Source: Pseudomonas sp. JUb42
GTDB taxonomy: Bacteria; Pseudomonadota; Gammaproteobacteria; Pseudomonadales; Pseudomonadaceae
Assembly: GCF_024807945.1 (NCBI RefSeq)
Contig: NZ_JANUFD010000007.1
Span: forward strand, 62,001 to 126,000
Length of the DNA: 64,000 nucleotides
Reading direction: 5' to 3'
Made by a program: the position numbers and the translations under genes. Of the stretch, positions 8,350 to 17,412 are shown piece by piece (within the stretch, counting starts at the first letter, position 1; the number at the start of each line of letters is the position of its first letter). A model generated the notes under the pieces. It worked only from the letters and a program-made list of their open reading frames with translations. It had not been told where the DNA came from and did not search any database.

Positions 8350-9326
8350 ATGCGTCCTCCAATATAGGCCCCGACCACATCGATCCGACCGTGCCCTAAC
8401 TCATAGCTGATTTGCCTCCGAGCCTCACGATCTAGGTTCCTATCTGCCTGGCAACATTGGCCGCCGTTGATAGGCGCGGGGTGCTGGGTGATTTGCTCAT
8501 AGCGTTCACATGCGTACGCCGCTCGTAGTTCATGGAAGCCTTTGAGCTTGTGAGCATGCATGACGTCCCGCGCTGGGCGGATGATTTCCTGCAGAACATT
8601 CAGATAGCTTTCGTTGGACGCAATCAGGTTGCGGCTGCCCGCAGGCGACACCTGCCGTGCAAACCCAAGTGCGTCTCGAACATGGTGGTCCACCGCAATC
8701 CATCGTGGCGCTGAGGCGCCAGCTCGGCCGCCTTTGGTGCCATCCTGGATGTTGATCCTGCCTAGGTCCTTAGCCTCACGGCTCAGCCGTGGCAAGTCGG
8801 CTAGGATGGCCTCACGCAAGCGCATGCCGGTGGCTCGCGCCAACAGAACGATTGCAGCGACCCGTAGCTGATGATCGCGGCAAAGCACATCGACAATCTG
8901 CTTAACCTGTTTGCGGTCTTGGCCCTTTGGCACCGAGTGTCGAACTCCGCTGCGCTGCATACCCAACGCCTTGCTCGGACTTGGCAGTTTCACATGCTGA
9001 TCTCCGCGAAGCGCTGCCATGGTCCTGTTAACGCTGGATAGGCGGTTTTGTGCGGTGCTGATGGCGAGGCAACCGCACTCAACCGCATCGCGCAGGTACG
9101 CCGCATAGTCCGCCAATACCTTCCGATCAATCTGCCGCGCATCATTGATACCGGGCCCTTGTTCGGAGCGGCACCATCTGACGAATGCCTGCCACCGATC
9201 ACAGTGTGCCTTCACCGTGCCGTAGTGGCCGCCGCCGAACATGTCTTTCAACGCCTGCGGCCCTGCATAGCTCAGTTGCCTGCCATAGCCGAAATTTCGG
9301 CCATCGCGTCTACCCACCAATGCCAT
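8346..9326 (-). CDS. Tyrosine recombinase (integrase-domain protein)
   Basis: This 326-aa protein has an N-terminal SAM-like core-binding region (residues about 25-110) followed by a catalytic domain. ATGMRLREAILAD contains the first catalytic Arg, KGFHELRAAYACERY the H-x-x-R box, and ISYELGHGRIDVVGAYIGG the final His and Tyr. All key residues are present, so it should be active. It would cut and join DNA for integration or excision. It is the second recombinase in the island, is unlike the one at 10229, and overlaps the small gene at 8074-8349. Confidence 0.82.
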   Translation of the reverse strand: MALVGRRDGRNFGYGRQLSYAGPQALKDMFGGGHYGTVKAHCDRWQAFVRWCRSEQGPGINDARQIDRKVLADYAAYLRDAVECGCLAISTAQNRLSSVNRTMAALRGDQHVKLPSPSKALGMQRSGVRHSVPKGQDRKQVKQIVDVLCRDHQLRVAAIVLLARATGMRLREAILADLPRLSREAKDLGRINIQDGTKGGRAGASAPRWIAVDHHVRDALGFARQVSPAGSRNLIASNESYLNVLQEIIRPARDVMHAHKLKGFHELRAAYACERYEQITQHPAPINGGQCCQADRNLDREARRQISYELGHGRIDVVGAYIGGRI

Positions 9327-9750
9327 TTCGAATCACCTCATCGCCTGGTCTCCGATCCTCGCCCCACGTCATCCCGCCAAGAATGTTGAGTGTTATCAGG
9401 GGTCAAGGCCCCTGCGACCTGTGGGGAATGTCCTCTAACGCGGGACTGGCGGCTCCTTACGTCCGGGAGCAAGGGCATCTCATGATCTGGCCTCCTAAGC
9501 ACCGTTACCGGTGGGCGGGCGGAGGCTGCATTGGCTGACGAGACCAGTGCCGCGAGATCCTGAGCCGGGTGAACGCAGCAATGCGATGACTGGGGCATGC
9601 CTGACTGTCAGTCAGGTGCAGTCCATTCCGTGGTCTGCGGCACCATCATCTACAGCGCTGTTGCTGATGACATCGGCGTTTGTCACGCCGATTGTCACGA
9701 GTGGAGTAGCCGCAAAGCCAAGTGCGATGAGGGCTGCAGCGGTGCTAGAA

Positions 9751-9785
9751 GCGCCCGTCTCTTTCCAGTAGAAAGAGACGGGCGC
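9751..9785. repeat. Perfect 15-bp palindromic hairpin
   Basis: GCGCCCGTCTCTTTC (9751-9765) and its exact complement GAAAGAGACGGGCGC (9771-9785) enclose a 5-nt CAGTA loop. There is no flanking T-run on either side, so it is not a standard terminator. Confidence 0.85.
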
Positions 9786-10027
9786 AGGTTGGCGCAAGAT
9801 TCGGCCAAGCGGATAGGTTGCTGCAGGGCAGCGAAGTAGGAGGTGTTGTCTGGCGCACGAGGGCCAAGATGTGAAGTAGGCATCCATCACCGGGGAGGTG
9901 ACCGGGCGAGCTGCCGGACGCGAATCGCCATTTGGGGGGAGAACCACCGCAGGAGCGGCGTGACCTTGAAGGCTCGGGTCACCTGGGTGCTGTCCAAGAC
10001 AGCGTTTGCAACCTCAGTTCTACGCCT

Positions 10028-10091
10028 GTGGATAATTTTGGTCAACGCCGCTATTTTCCTGGCTTCTGGGCTTGTGCATGAAATTATCCAC
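10028..10091. repeat. Spaced inverted repeat with DnaA-box-like arms
   Basis: GTGGATAATTT (10028-10038) and AAATTATCCAC (10081-10091) are exact inverted copies 42 nt apart. Each arm resembles TTATCCAC(A). They may be protein-binding sites, for example integrase arm sites. Confidence 0.55.
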
Positions 10092-10148
10092 CGGTGGAAA
10101 TCAATGGCATCCAAAGGATTCGTGTCGGCTGTCAGCTTTGCAAAGCGA

Positions 10149-10193
10149 GGTCCATCCAAACAGGGCGGCTTTGCAGCCCTGTTTGGATGGACC
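10149..10193. repeat. Perfect 18-bp hairpin downstream of the second integrase
   Basis: GGTCCATCCAAACAGGGC (10149-10166) pairs exactly with GCCCTGTTTGGATGGACC (10176-10193) around a 9-nt loop. It lies just past the integrase stop and may act as a terminator or stability element without a clear T-run. Confidence 0.85.
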
Positions 10194-10228
10194 CGAATTA
10201 AAGAGCGGACAACAGTGTTCTGAAGGGT

Positions 10229-11557
10229 TCACCGACGATTGAATGCGCCACGCCCACTTGGCAAGGGAGTGATGTTGTCGCCAGCTGGATGGGCGAACTC
10301 ATGCGGAGTGACATGCCCCGATCTGTTGGCATCGATGTAATTGCTCCACCACGCCATGATCAGTCTGCGCTGCTCCAGAAATTCGGCCTTGTGGATATAG
10401 GCGGCGCGCACGCGATTGCGTTCCTTGTGGCTCATCTGCCGCTCAATAGCCGCGTCTGTCCACAGCCCTGACTCCAGCAAGGCGCTACAGGCCATGGTCC
10501 TGAATCCATGCCCGCATACTTCCTTGGATGTGTCATAGCCAACGTTGCGCAGCACCTGGTTAACCGTGTTCTCAGACATTGGCTTCCAGTACTTGTGGTC
10601 ACCAGGCAGCACCAGTTCGGAGAAGCGACTCAAGCCGCGCAGCCGCTCAAGGATCGCAATGACTTGGGGAGAGAGCGGCACCATCTGTATGTCTCCGCTC
10701 ATCTTGGTGCCACGGGTGGAATTGCGTACGCCGTCGATTGGCTTACGGGTATCCGGGATTTCCCACATCGCCCTTTGCAGGTCGAACTCATCCCAGCGCG
10801 CAAAGCGCAGTTCGCTGGAACGCACGAACACGTGCAGCGTCAGCAGTACAGCCAGCTTGGTTAGCTCACGGCCGTTGTAGTTGTCGATTCGGCTGAGTAG
10901 TTCGGGGAGGCGGTTGAGTGAGAGGGCAGGGCGGTGCACGGTACGCGGGGCATGAATCGACCCCGCCAGATCGAGCGCCGGATTCTGGCTGATATGCCGC
11001 GCCCGCTTCGCGCCCCGCATGATCGTGGAGAGATAGTTCTGCACACGCAGGGCAACGTCCATGGTGCCGCGCTCTTTGATACGCAGAGTGATCTCAAGCA
11101 GATCATGGGTATCAAGCTCGGCGATGGGGCGTTGGCCGATCAGGGGGAATACGTGGGTGCGCAACCGACTCATGACGGTCTTGGCGTGCCCCTCTGTCCA
11201 GCGCCGGGACATTTCGGCGTGCCACTCCAGGGCGACGGTTTCGAAAAGCAGGGAAGCTCGTTGAGCCGCTACCTTCGCTTTCTTCTTCTCTTCCATAGGA
11301 TCGAGGTTGTCGATCAACAGGGCCTTGGCTTCATCGCGCTTGGTCCTCGCGACGGCCAGCGAGATGATGGGGTAGTTGCCGATGATCAGCGTGCCTTCTT
11401 TGCCGCTGGGCTTGAAGTAGCGCAATCGCCACGTTTTCACGCCATTGGGTTTCACGAAGAGGTACATGCCGCCACCGTCGAACAGCTTGTAGGCGCGTTC
11501 GCGAGGTTTCGCCGTACGGCATTTGAGGTCGCTGAGAGGAACGGCTAGACGAGGCAT
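10229..11557 (-). CDS. Tyrosine integrase adjacent to tRNA-Thr
   Basis: This 442-aa protein has the layout of P4-type island integrases: an N-terminal arm-DNA-binding domain (residues about 5-95; LSDLKCRTAKPRERAYKLFD is typical), a core-binding domain (about 105-190), and a catalytic domain. The active-site pattern is seen in HVFVRSSELRFARWDE (Arg), GHGFRTMACSALLE (H-x-x-R), and MSHKERNRVRAAYIH (His, Tyr). The ATG at 11557 lies about 165 nt from the tRNA 3' end, the usual arrangement when the tRNA 3' end is the attachment site. It should catalyse integration of the leftward island. The codon use is close to that of the host. Confidence 0.9.
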   Translation of the reverse strand: MPRLAVPLSDLKCRTAKPRERAYKLFDGGGMYLFVKPNGVKTWRLRYFKPSGKEGTLIIGNYPIISLAVARTKRDEAKALLIDNLDPMEEKKKAKVAAQRASLLFETVALEWHAEMSRRWTEGHAKTVMSRLRTHVFPLIGQRPIAELDTHDLLEITLRIKERGTMDVALRVQNYLSTIMRGAKRARHISQNPALDLAGSIHAPRTVHRPALSLNRLPELLSRIDNYNGRELTKLAVLLTLHVFVRSSELRFARWDEFDLQRAMWEIPDTRKPIDGVRNSTRGTKMSGDIQMVPLSPQVIAILERLRGLSRFSELVLPGDHKYWKPMSENTVNQVLRNVGYDTSKEVCGHGFRTMACSALLESGLWTDAAIERQMSHKERNRVRAAYIHKAEFLEQRRLIMAWWSNYIDANRSGHVTPHEFAHPAGDNITPLPSGRGAFNRR

Positions 11558-11652
11558 AAGGGTACGTTCTCCATGCAGGCAAGACGCTGTACCCTAAAAA
11601 TACCCCCGGGGATGGGGTATTTTGTTGGATCCCGACGGAGGGTCTTGGAACG

Positions 11653-11679
11653 AAAAAACCCGCCAAAGGGCGGGTTTTA
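11653..11679 (-). terminator. Terminator of tRNA-Thr
   Basis: AAAACCCGCC/GGGCGGGTTTT forms a short-loop stem. On the minus strand it ends in a run of T, just after the tRNA gene. Confidence 0.75.
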
Positions 11680-11721
11680 GGGGCTTCCAAGGCATTCGGT
11701 GGAATGCGATGGAGCTGGATA

Positions 11722-11797
<76 letters not shown>

Positions 11798-11995
11798 GTA
11801 ATGGGCGCTGAGTATATAGAGTCTTTGCTGCTTGTAAACCCTAGATGACTGATTACGCTCAAAAAAAATCGTTTTGGGTGAGTAATGGTTGGCGGGAGGT
11901 GGTGGCGGGTCCCTGATGTACCGTGTCGCGGCTGTTCGCCGACGAGTTGGCGCCTACCTGATCGCGTCAGGCGTGAGGGTGTCGAGGCGTTGCTA

Positions 11996-12032
11996 GGAAG
12001 CTTTCGCGGGCAAGCATCGCTCCCACCAGGAA
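11996..12032. repeat. Single REP-like half element
   Basis: TTTCGCGGGCAAGC followed by ATCGCTCCCACC resembles one arm of the REPINs elsewhere in the window, without a close inverted partner. Confidence 0.5.
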
Positions 12033-12062
12033 TAGCCCAAGCAGTTGAGTTTGTGTGGCTTC

Positions 12063-12151
12063 GTGGGACCGGCTTTAGCCGGGAAGGTGTAGGCAGGGTC
12101 AATAGAATTGCTCGCCTGCTATACCGTCTTCCCGGCTAAAGCCGGTCCCAC
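12063..12151. repeat. REPIN (GTGGGACCGGCTTTAGCCGG type)
   Basis: Two inverted copies of GTGGGACCGGCTTTAGCCGG, each itself hairpin-forming, flank about 45 nt. It lies between the tRNA and rsmD. Confidence 0.85.
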
Positions 12152-12182
12152 CTTGGTTCTGTGGTTCTGCGTGGCGGTTGGC

Positions 12183-12767
12183 TCAGCCCCTTTGCCACAG
12201 CGCGTAATACACCTGCCCGGCCTTTTTCTCGCGGTGCAGGCGCCAGTTGCCGGGCAGGCCGGTGGTGGAGGGTGGGGTTTCGCTTTCGGTGTAGATCCAG
12301 GCGTGTTCCTTGAGCCAGCCGTGGCTTTCCAGCAGGGTGCAGGCGCTGGCCAGCAGGCCCTGGTGGAAGGGCGGGTCGAGGAAGACGACGTCGAAGGCTT
12401 CGGCCGGGGCGGTTTCCAGGTGGCGCAGGGCGTCGGTCTGGGCGATCTGGCCGGTGGTGCAGTTAAGCAGGGCCAGGTTCTGTTTCAGGCTGGCGACCGC
12501 AGCGCCGTTGTTGTCCAGGGCCAGGCCTTTGCTGGCGCCACGGGACAGGGCTTCGAAGAACAGCGCGCCGCTGCCGGTGAAGACGTCGAGCACGTGTGCG
12601 CCTTCGATGTGCGCGGTAAGCCAGTTGAACAGGGTTTCGCGCACGCGATCAGGGGTCGGGCGCAGGCCGGGGGCGTCGGGGAAGGTCAGGCGACGGCTGC
12701 CCCATTCGCCTCCGATGATGCGCAGTTGGCCCAGGCCGTTATGGCTCTTTGGGCGTGGATTGGCCAT
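12183..12767 (-). CDS. rsmD: 16S rRNA (guanine966-N2)-methyltransferase RsmD
   Basis: This 194-aa protein is of normal RsmD length. It has the family N-terminus (RIIGGEWGSRRLTFP), the TPDRVRETLFNWL segment, the SAM-binding motif VLDVFTGSGALFFEALSRG, and the catalytic D-P-P-F box in VVFLDPPFHQG. It methylates the exocyclic amine of G966 in 16S rRNA during 30S assembly. The ATG overlaps the TAA of the upstream peptidase gene, so it is the third gene of a leftward operon with the two M16 proteins. Confidence 0.93.
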   Translation of the reverse strand: MANPRPKSHNGLGQLRIIGGEWGSRRLTFPDAPGLRPTPDRVRETLFNWLTAHIEGAHVLDVFTGSGALFFEALSRGASKGLALDNNGAAVASLKQNLALLNCTTGQIAQTDALRHLETAPAEAFDVVFLDPPFHQGLLASACTLLESHGWLKEHAWIYTESETPPSTTGLPGNWRLHREKKAGQVYYALWQRG

Positions 12768-14266
12768 TAGTGCTCCGGAACCCCGAGAGGTTGTTCAGCA
12801 GGTCTGTCGGTGGGCGGCGGCAAGGGTTTCTGCGGCACGGTCGGACCGGCCGTGACGATGACCATCTTGTCGGCGCTCAGGTGTTTGTTCATGACCTCTT
12901 TGATCTGCTCGATGGTGACGTCCTGGGACTTGTTCATGAAGTCCTCCAGGTAGGTCAGCGGCAGGTCATAGAAGCCGATGGCGCCCAGTTGCCCGACGAT
13001 ATCGCTGTTGCTGGCGGTGGACAGCGGGAAGCTGCCGGCCAGTTCGCGCTTGGCGTCATCGAGTTCTTTCTGGGTCGGGCCGTTGGCGAGGAAGTCGCGC
13101 AGGATGTCTTTGACCAGCTTCAGGGTGCCTTCGCTGACGTCGGCGCGGGTCTGCAGGCTGATCATGAACGGGCCTTGCACGCGCATCGAGGTGAAGCCCG
13201 AGGACACACCGTAGGTCAGGCCGCGTTTTTCGCGCACTTCGGTCATCAGGCGGCTGCCGAAACCGCCGCCGCCGAGGATCGAGTTGCCCATGTTCAGGGC
13301 CGGGTAGTCGGGGTCGTTACGCTCGATGCCGAGTTGCGCCAGCATCAGGTGAGTCTGCTTGGACGGAAACTCGATATGGCTTTCACCGAAGGCCGGGGTG
13401 CCGGGCTCGGCCAGCTTGGCCATGGCCGGGCCTTTGGGCAGGGCGCCGGAGACCTGGGCGGCGATGGCCTGAGCTTCGTCGCGGGACAGGTCGCCGACCA
13501 GGGCGATAACCACGTTACCAGCAGCGTAGGCCTTGGCGTGGAAGGCCTTGAGCTGGGCCAGAGTGATCGGCGGGATGCTTTTCTCGGTGCCTTCGCTTGG
13601 ATGGCCATACGGGTGGTTGCCGTACAGCTTGCTGAACAGCTCTTTACCGGCCAGGGAGCCGGGGTTCTGTTTTTGGTATTCGAAGCCGGTCAGCAGCTGG
13701 TTCTTGATCCGCGCCAGGGAGTCGGCCGGGAAGGTCGGTTTGCCGGTCACTTCTTCAAACAGTTTCAGCGCCGGTTCGCGCTTGTCCACGGCGCTCAGGC
13801 TGCGCAGCGAGGCCACGGCCATGTCGCGGTAGGCGCCGTTGCCGAACTCCGCACCGAGGCCTTCGAAGCCTGCGGCGATAGCGCCGACGTCCTTGCCCTT
13901 GACGCCTTCATTGAGCATGGCGTTGGTCAGCACGGCGATGCCGGGGGCGTTCTGGTCCTGGCTGCTACCAGCGGCGAAGGTCAGGCGCAGGTCGAACATC
14001 GGCAGTTCGTGGGCTTCGACGAACAGCACCTTGGCGCCTTCGGCGGTGTTCCAGGTCTGGATATTCAGACTGCGGCGGGCCGGAGCCTTGCTGTCGAGTT
14101 CCTTGAGGGACACCAGGTTGCTGCCGCGCTCGGCTTTTACGGCGGGTGCGGCGGGCGCCGCAGTGGTGGCTTCAGGGGCGGCGGGTGCCGGGGCTTCGTC
14201 GGCCAGCAACGGCTGGGCGATCAGGGCGCCAGTGATCAACAGGCCCAGTAGCGTGCGCTTACTCAT
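12767..14266 (-). CDS. M16-family peptidase-like protein, non-catalytic partner
   Basis: This is a 499-aa protein from the ATG at 14266. Residues 1-22 form a signal peptide (MSKRTLLGLLITGALIAQPL), followed by an Ala/Pro-rich linker. The two M16 domains are recognisable (TFAAGSSQDQNAPGIAVLTN; GSRLMTEVREKRGLTYG). The HxxEH zinc motif expected in the N-terminal domain is missing: the position reads GIAVLTNAMLNEG. It therefore resembles the inactive subunit that pairs with an active M16 protein, here the gene overlapping it by 8 nt. It is likely periplasmic; the substrate is unknown. Confidence 0.85.
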   Translation of the reverse strand: MSKRTLLGLLITGALIAQPLLADEAPAPAAPEATTAAPAAPAVKAERGSNLVSLKELDSKAPARRSLNIQTWNTAEGAKVLFVEAHELPMFDLRLTFAAGSSQDQNAPGIAVLTNAMLNEGVKGKDVGAIAAGFEGLGAEFGNGAYRDMAVASLRSLSAVDKREPALKLFEEVTGKPTFPADSLARIKNQLLTGFEYQKQNPGSLAGKELFSKLYGNHPYGHPSEGTEKSIPPITLAQLKAFHAKAYAAGNVVIALVGDLSRDEAQAIAAQVSGALPKGPAMAKLAEPGTPAFGESHIEFPSKQTHLMLAQLGIERNDPDYPALNMGNSILGGGGFGSRLMTEVREKRGLTYGVSSGFTSMRVQGPFMISLQTRADVSEGTLKLVKDILRDFLANGPTQKELDDAKRELAGSFPLSTASNSDIVGQLGAIGFYDLPLTYLEDFMNKSQDVTIEQIKEVMNKHLSADKMVIVTAGPTVPQKPLPPPTDRPAEQPLGVPEH

Positions 14267-15614
14267 GGGCTTTCTCCTCAGGCAGAACGTGCGCAACGCT
14301 GAGGCGCTCACGGGTGAAATAAGTGCGGGCGGCCAGCTGGATATCGGCCGGGGTCACGCTTTGCAGGTCGCTCAGTTCGTTGTCGATCTGTTTCCACGAC
14401 AGGCCGATGGTCTCCAGCTCGCCGATGGTGCTGGCCTGGCTGGTGATGGAGTCACGCTCGTAGACCAGCCCGGAAATCACCTGGGCGCGCACCCGCTCCA
14501 GTTCTTCACTGGTCGGCGGCTTGGTTTTCAGCTCGTTGAGCAGGCCCCAGATCCCGGCTTCGACATCGGCCAGGGTTTTCTTTTTCTGGGTATTGGGCGA
14601 GGCACTGATCATGAACAGGCTGTCGCCACGGGTGAAGGCGTCGTAGCTGGACGAGGCGCCGGAGACCACTTCCGAACCGCGCTCCAGGCGGCTGGAGATG
14701 CGCGCGCTGTAGCCGCCGTCGAGAATGGCCGAGATCAGGCGCAGGGCGTTGACCGAGCGCGGATCGGTGGCGGTGGTCAGGCTCGGCACGTTGAAGCCGT
14801 AGAGCAGGCTTGGCAGTTGGGTCTTCACATGCACGGTGATGCGCCGCTCGCCCGGCTCAGGCAGTTCCAGGGGCTGTTTCGCCGGTGGCACGGCGCGGCG
14901 CGGGATGGCACCGAAGAAACGCTCGGCCAGGGCCTTGACCTCGTCCGGCTGCACGTCGCCGACCACGACCAGGGTGGCGTTGTTCGGTACGTACCAGGAT
15001 TCGTACCAGTGGCGCAGCTCCTCTACCTTCATACGATCGAGGTCGGCCATCCAGCCGATGGTCGGCGTGTGATAGCCGCTGGCCGGGTAGGCCATGGCCT
15101 TGAAGCGCTCGTAAGCCTTGGCGCCGGGCTTGTCGTCGGTGCGCAGGCGGCGTTCTTCTTTAATGACTTCGATTTCCCGGCTGAACTCGTCGGCGGGCAG
15201 CTTGAGGTGGGCCATGCGGTCGGCCTCCAGCTCAAAGGCTACGCTCAGGCGGTCACGGGCCAGGACCTGGTAGTAGGCGGTGTAGTCATCGCTGGTGAAG
15301 GCGTTTTCTTCGGCACCCAGGTCACGCAGGATCAGCGAGGCTTCGCCGGGGCCGGCTTTCTCGCTGCCCTTGAACATCATGTGCTCAAGCGCGTGAGACA
15401 AACCGGTCTGGCCCGGGGTTTCGTAGCTGGAGCCGACCTTGTACCAGATCTGCGAGACCACCACCGGGGCGCGATGGTCTTCACGCACAACCAGCTTGAG
15501 GCCGTTGTCCAGGGTGTATTCGTGGGTGGGTTGCGGGTCGGCGGCCCATACGGTCATGGGCAGGCAAAGTGTGCCGAGCAGCAGGCCAGCGGCGCGGCGG
15601 GCTAGAGCATTCAT
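14259..15614 (-). CDS. M16-family zinc metallopeptidase, catalytic subunit
   Basis: This is a 451-aa protein from the ATG at 15614. It has a signal peptide (ARRAAGLLLGTLCLPMTVWA), then the M16 active site HALEHMMFKG (HxxEH) at about residue 75, with the downstream zinc ligand Glu in the FELEADRMAHL region. The C-terminal M16 domain includes YSARISSRLERGSEVV. It is expected to degrade peptides in the periplasm together with the overlapping non-catalytic partner. The long upstream in-frame extension lacks a good start. It is divergent from ftsY, with 256 nt between them for both promoters. Confidence 0.9.
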   Translation of the reverse strand: MNALARRAAGLLLGTLCLPMTVWAADPQPTHEYTLDNGLKLVVREDHRAPVVVSQIWYKVGSSYETPGQTGLSHALEHMMFKGSEKAGPGEASLILRDLGAEENAFTSDDYTAYYQVLARDRLSVAFELEADRMAHLKLPADEFSREIEVIKEERRLRTDDKPGAKAYERFKAMAYPASGYHTPTIGWMADLDRMKVEELRHWYESWYVPNNATLVVVGDVQPDEVKALAERFFGAIPRRAVPPAKQPLELPEPGERRITVHVKTQLPSLLYGFNVPSLTTATDPRSVNALRLISAILDGGYSARISSRLERGSEVVSGASSSYDAFTRGDSLFMISASPNTQKKKTLADVEAGIWGLLNELKTKPPTSEELERVRAQVISGLVYERDSITSQASTIGELETIGLSWKQIDNELSDLQSVTPADIQLAARTYFTRERLSVAHVLPEEKAHE

Positions 15615-15870
15615 TCGTATTTTGAACCTGTAAGGCGGCCTGCTTGAACTTAGCGTCGGCGGGCGCGGGGGTGTTAGGATACTGGTCCGTTCGATCCGGG
15701 ACCACGGCTGAAATGCCTTGTGATGCCCGATGAACATTAAATTTGCTCGAATTGATGCGAAACACTACAGGCTTGTGCGAACAAGCGGTGCTAAACGCAG
15801 TCTGTTTTGCATGTCAGAATTTTCCGAGGCGCCGCTCTGGCGCATCGCTACCGTGAGATAGCCGTCCTCC

Positions 15871-17412
15871 ATGTTTGGTTCCAACGACGACAAGAAGAAC
15901 CCAGCCCCGGCTGGCGAGAAAAAAGGCCTGTTCGGATGGCTGCGCAAGAAGCCGCAGGACAACGTCGCCGAACAACCCCCGCAAGCTCCCGTTGCCGCCC
16001 CTGAGCCGGTTGTCGAGCCGATTGCCCCGGTTGTCGCCGAAGCGCCGGTAGCACCGGTTGCCGCGCCCGAGGCGAGCCCTGTGCCGCCAGTGGCTGAGTC
16101 GGTGCAACCCGGTGCTCCTGCTGAGCAACCCTGGCTGACCCTGCCGGTTGCCGAAGAGCCGGTGGCCTTGGTCGACGAGCAGGTGGCTTATGTCACGCCG
16201 TCTATTCCAGATCAGGCCCCGGCTGTGGCGCCTGAGCCCGAGGCTGAACTGCCGCGTATTGATGTTCCGATGGGTGAACCTGAGTCGGCGATCATTCCGC
16301 AGGCGGTTGCGCCAGCTCCCGAGCCCGCGCCTGAACCTGCGCCCGTTGTTGCGCCTGCTCCGGTTATTGCCCCGGCTCCGGTAGCACCTGCACCTGTCGT
16401 CGCCGCGCCGCCCGTGATCGCTCCTGTTATTGAAACCGTGCCTGCCGTGGTTGCGCCTGTACCTGTCGCCGAGCCAGGCAAGGCCGGTTTCTTCGCTCGC
16501 CTCAAGCAGGGCCTGTCGAAAACCAGCGCCAGCCTTGGCGAGGGCATGGCCAGCCTGTTCCTCGGCAAGAAGCTCATTGATGACGAATTGCTCGAAGAGC
16601 TGGAAACCCGCTTGCTGACCGCCGACGTCGGTGTCGAGGCAACGGGTGTGATCATCCAGAGCCTGACCCAGAAGGTCGCCCGAAAACAATTGGCCGACAG
16701 CGATGCGCTGTATGCCTCGTTGCAGGCCGAGCTGGCGGCGATGTTGCAACCGGTGGAGCAACCCCTGGTTATCGACACCACGCGTCGGCCGTTCGTGATT
16801 CTGGTCGTCGGCGTCAATGGCGCAGGCAAGACCACCACCATCGGCAAGCTGGCCAAGAAGCTGCAGCTCGAAGGCAAGAAAGTCATGCTGGCCGCCGGTG
16901 ATACCTTCCGCGCCGCTGCCGTCGAGCAATTGCAGGTGTGGGGCGAGCGCAACCAGATTCCGGTGATTGCCCAGCACACCGGCGCCGATTCCGCTTCGGT
17001 GATCTTCGACGCCGTGCAGGCCGCCAAGGCCCGTGGCATCGATGTGCTGATCGCCGACACTGCCGGTCGTCTGCACACCAAAGACAATCTGATGGAAGAG
17101 TTGAAGAAGGTTCGCCGGGTCATCGGCAAGCTCGACGCCGACGCGCCGCACGAAGTGCTGCTGGTGCTGGATGCCGGCACCGGGCAGAACGCTATCAACC
17201 AGGCCAAGCAATTCAACCAGACGGTCCAACTGACCGGCCTAGCCCTGACTAAACTTGATGGCACGGCAAAAGGCGGGGTGATTTTCGCCCTGGCCAAGCA
17301 GTTTGGTCTGCCGATTCGCTATATCGGGGTGGGCGAGGGCATTGATGACCTGCGCACCTTCGAGGCCCAGCCCTTTGTCCAGGCTCTGTTTGCGGAGCGG
17401 GAGCGCCCATGA
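15871..17412 (+). CDS. ftsY: Signal recognition particle receptor FtsY
   Basis: This is a 513-aa protein. A short basic N-terminus (KKGLFGWLRKK) is followed by about 180 residues of Ala/Pro/Val/Glu-rich low complexity, then the NG domain. That domain has the N helix bundle (GLSKTSASLGEGMASLF), P-loop GVNGAGKTTTIGKLAKKL, DTFRAAAVEQL, DTAGRLHTKDNLMEEL and TKLDGTAKGG, with GVGEGIDDLRTF at the C-terminus. It docks SRP-ribosome complexes at the membrane by GTP hydrolysis. It is the first gene of ftsY-ftsE-ftsX and overlaps ftsE by 4 nt. The acidic/proline-rich N-region is long, as in other pseudomonads. Confidence 0.96.
   Translation: MFGSNDDKKNPAPAGEKKGLFGWLRKKPQDNVAEQPPQAPVAAPEPVVEPIAPVVAEAPVAPVAAPEASPVPPVAESVQPGAPAEQPWLTLPVAEEPVALVDEQVAYVTPSIPDQAPAVAPEPEAELPRIDVPMGEPESAIIPQAVAPAPEPAPEPAPVVAPAPVIAPAPVAPAPVVAAPPVIAPVIETVPAVVAPVPVAEPGKAGFFARLKQGLSKTSASLGEGMASLFLGKKLIDDELLEELETRLLTADVGVEATGVIIQSLTQKVARKQLADSDALYASLQAELAAMLQPVEQPLVIDTTRRPFVILVVGVNGAGKTTTIGKLAKKLQLEGKKVMLAAGDTFRAAAVEQLQVWGERNQIPVIAQHTGADSASVIFDAVQAAKARGIDVLIADTAGRLHTKDNLMEELKKVRRVIGKLDADAPHEVLLVLDAGTGQNAINQAKQFNQTVQLTGLALTKLDGTAKGGVIFALAKQFGLPIRYIGVGEGIDDLRTFEAQPFVQALFAERERP

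Larger units (their letters stand above)
9327..10228. other. Non-coding region between two integrases
   Basis: About 900 nt contain several open frames on both strands, none with a convincing start, ribosome site or recognisable product. It holds two perfect long hairpins (9751-9785 and 10149-10193) and a spaced inverted repeat (10028-10091), listed separately. Such a region between recombinase genes could hold arm-binding or attachment sequences. Confidence 0.45.

Noticed and set aside
9597..9947. Overlapping small frames on both strands in the inter-integrase region
   Set aside because: They overlap a perfect hairpin, lack ribosome sites and do not resemble known proteins.
10028..10091. 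Replication origin based on DnaA-box-like arms
   Set aside because: Only two imperfect boxes and no AT-rich unwinding region or replication gene; kept only as an inverted repeat.
12749..15605. 500-aa and 588-aa plus-strand frames opposite the M16 genes
   Set aside because: Both are antisense shadows; the minus strand has signal peptides, an HxxEH motif and coupled starts.
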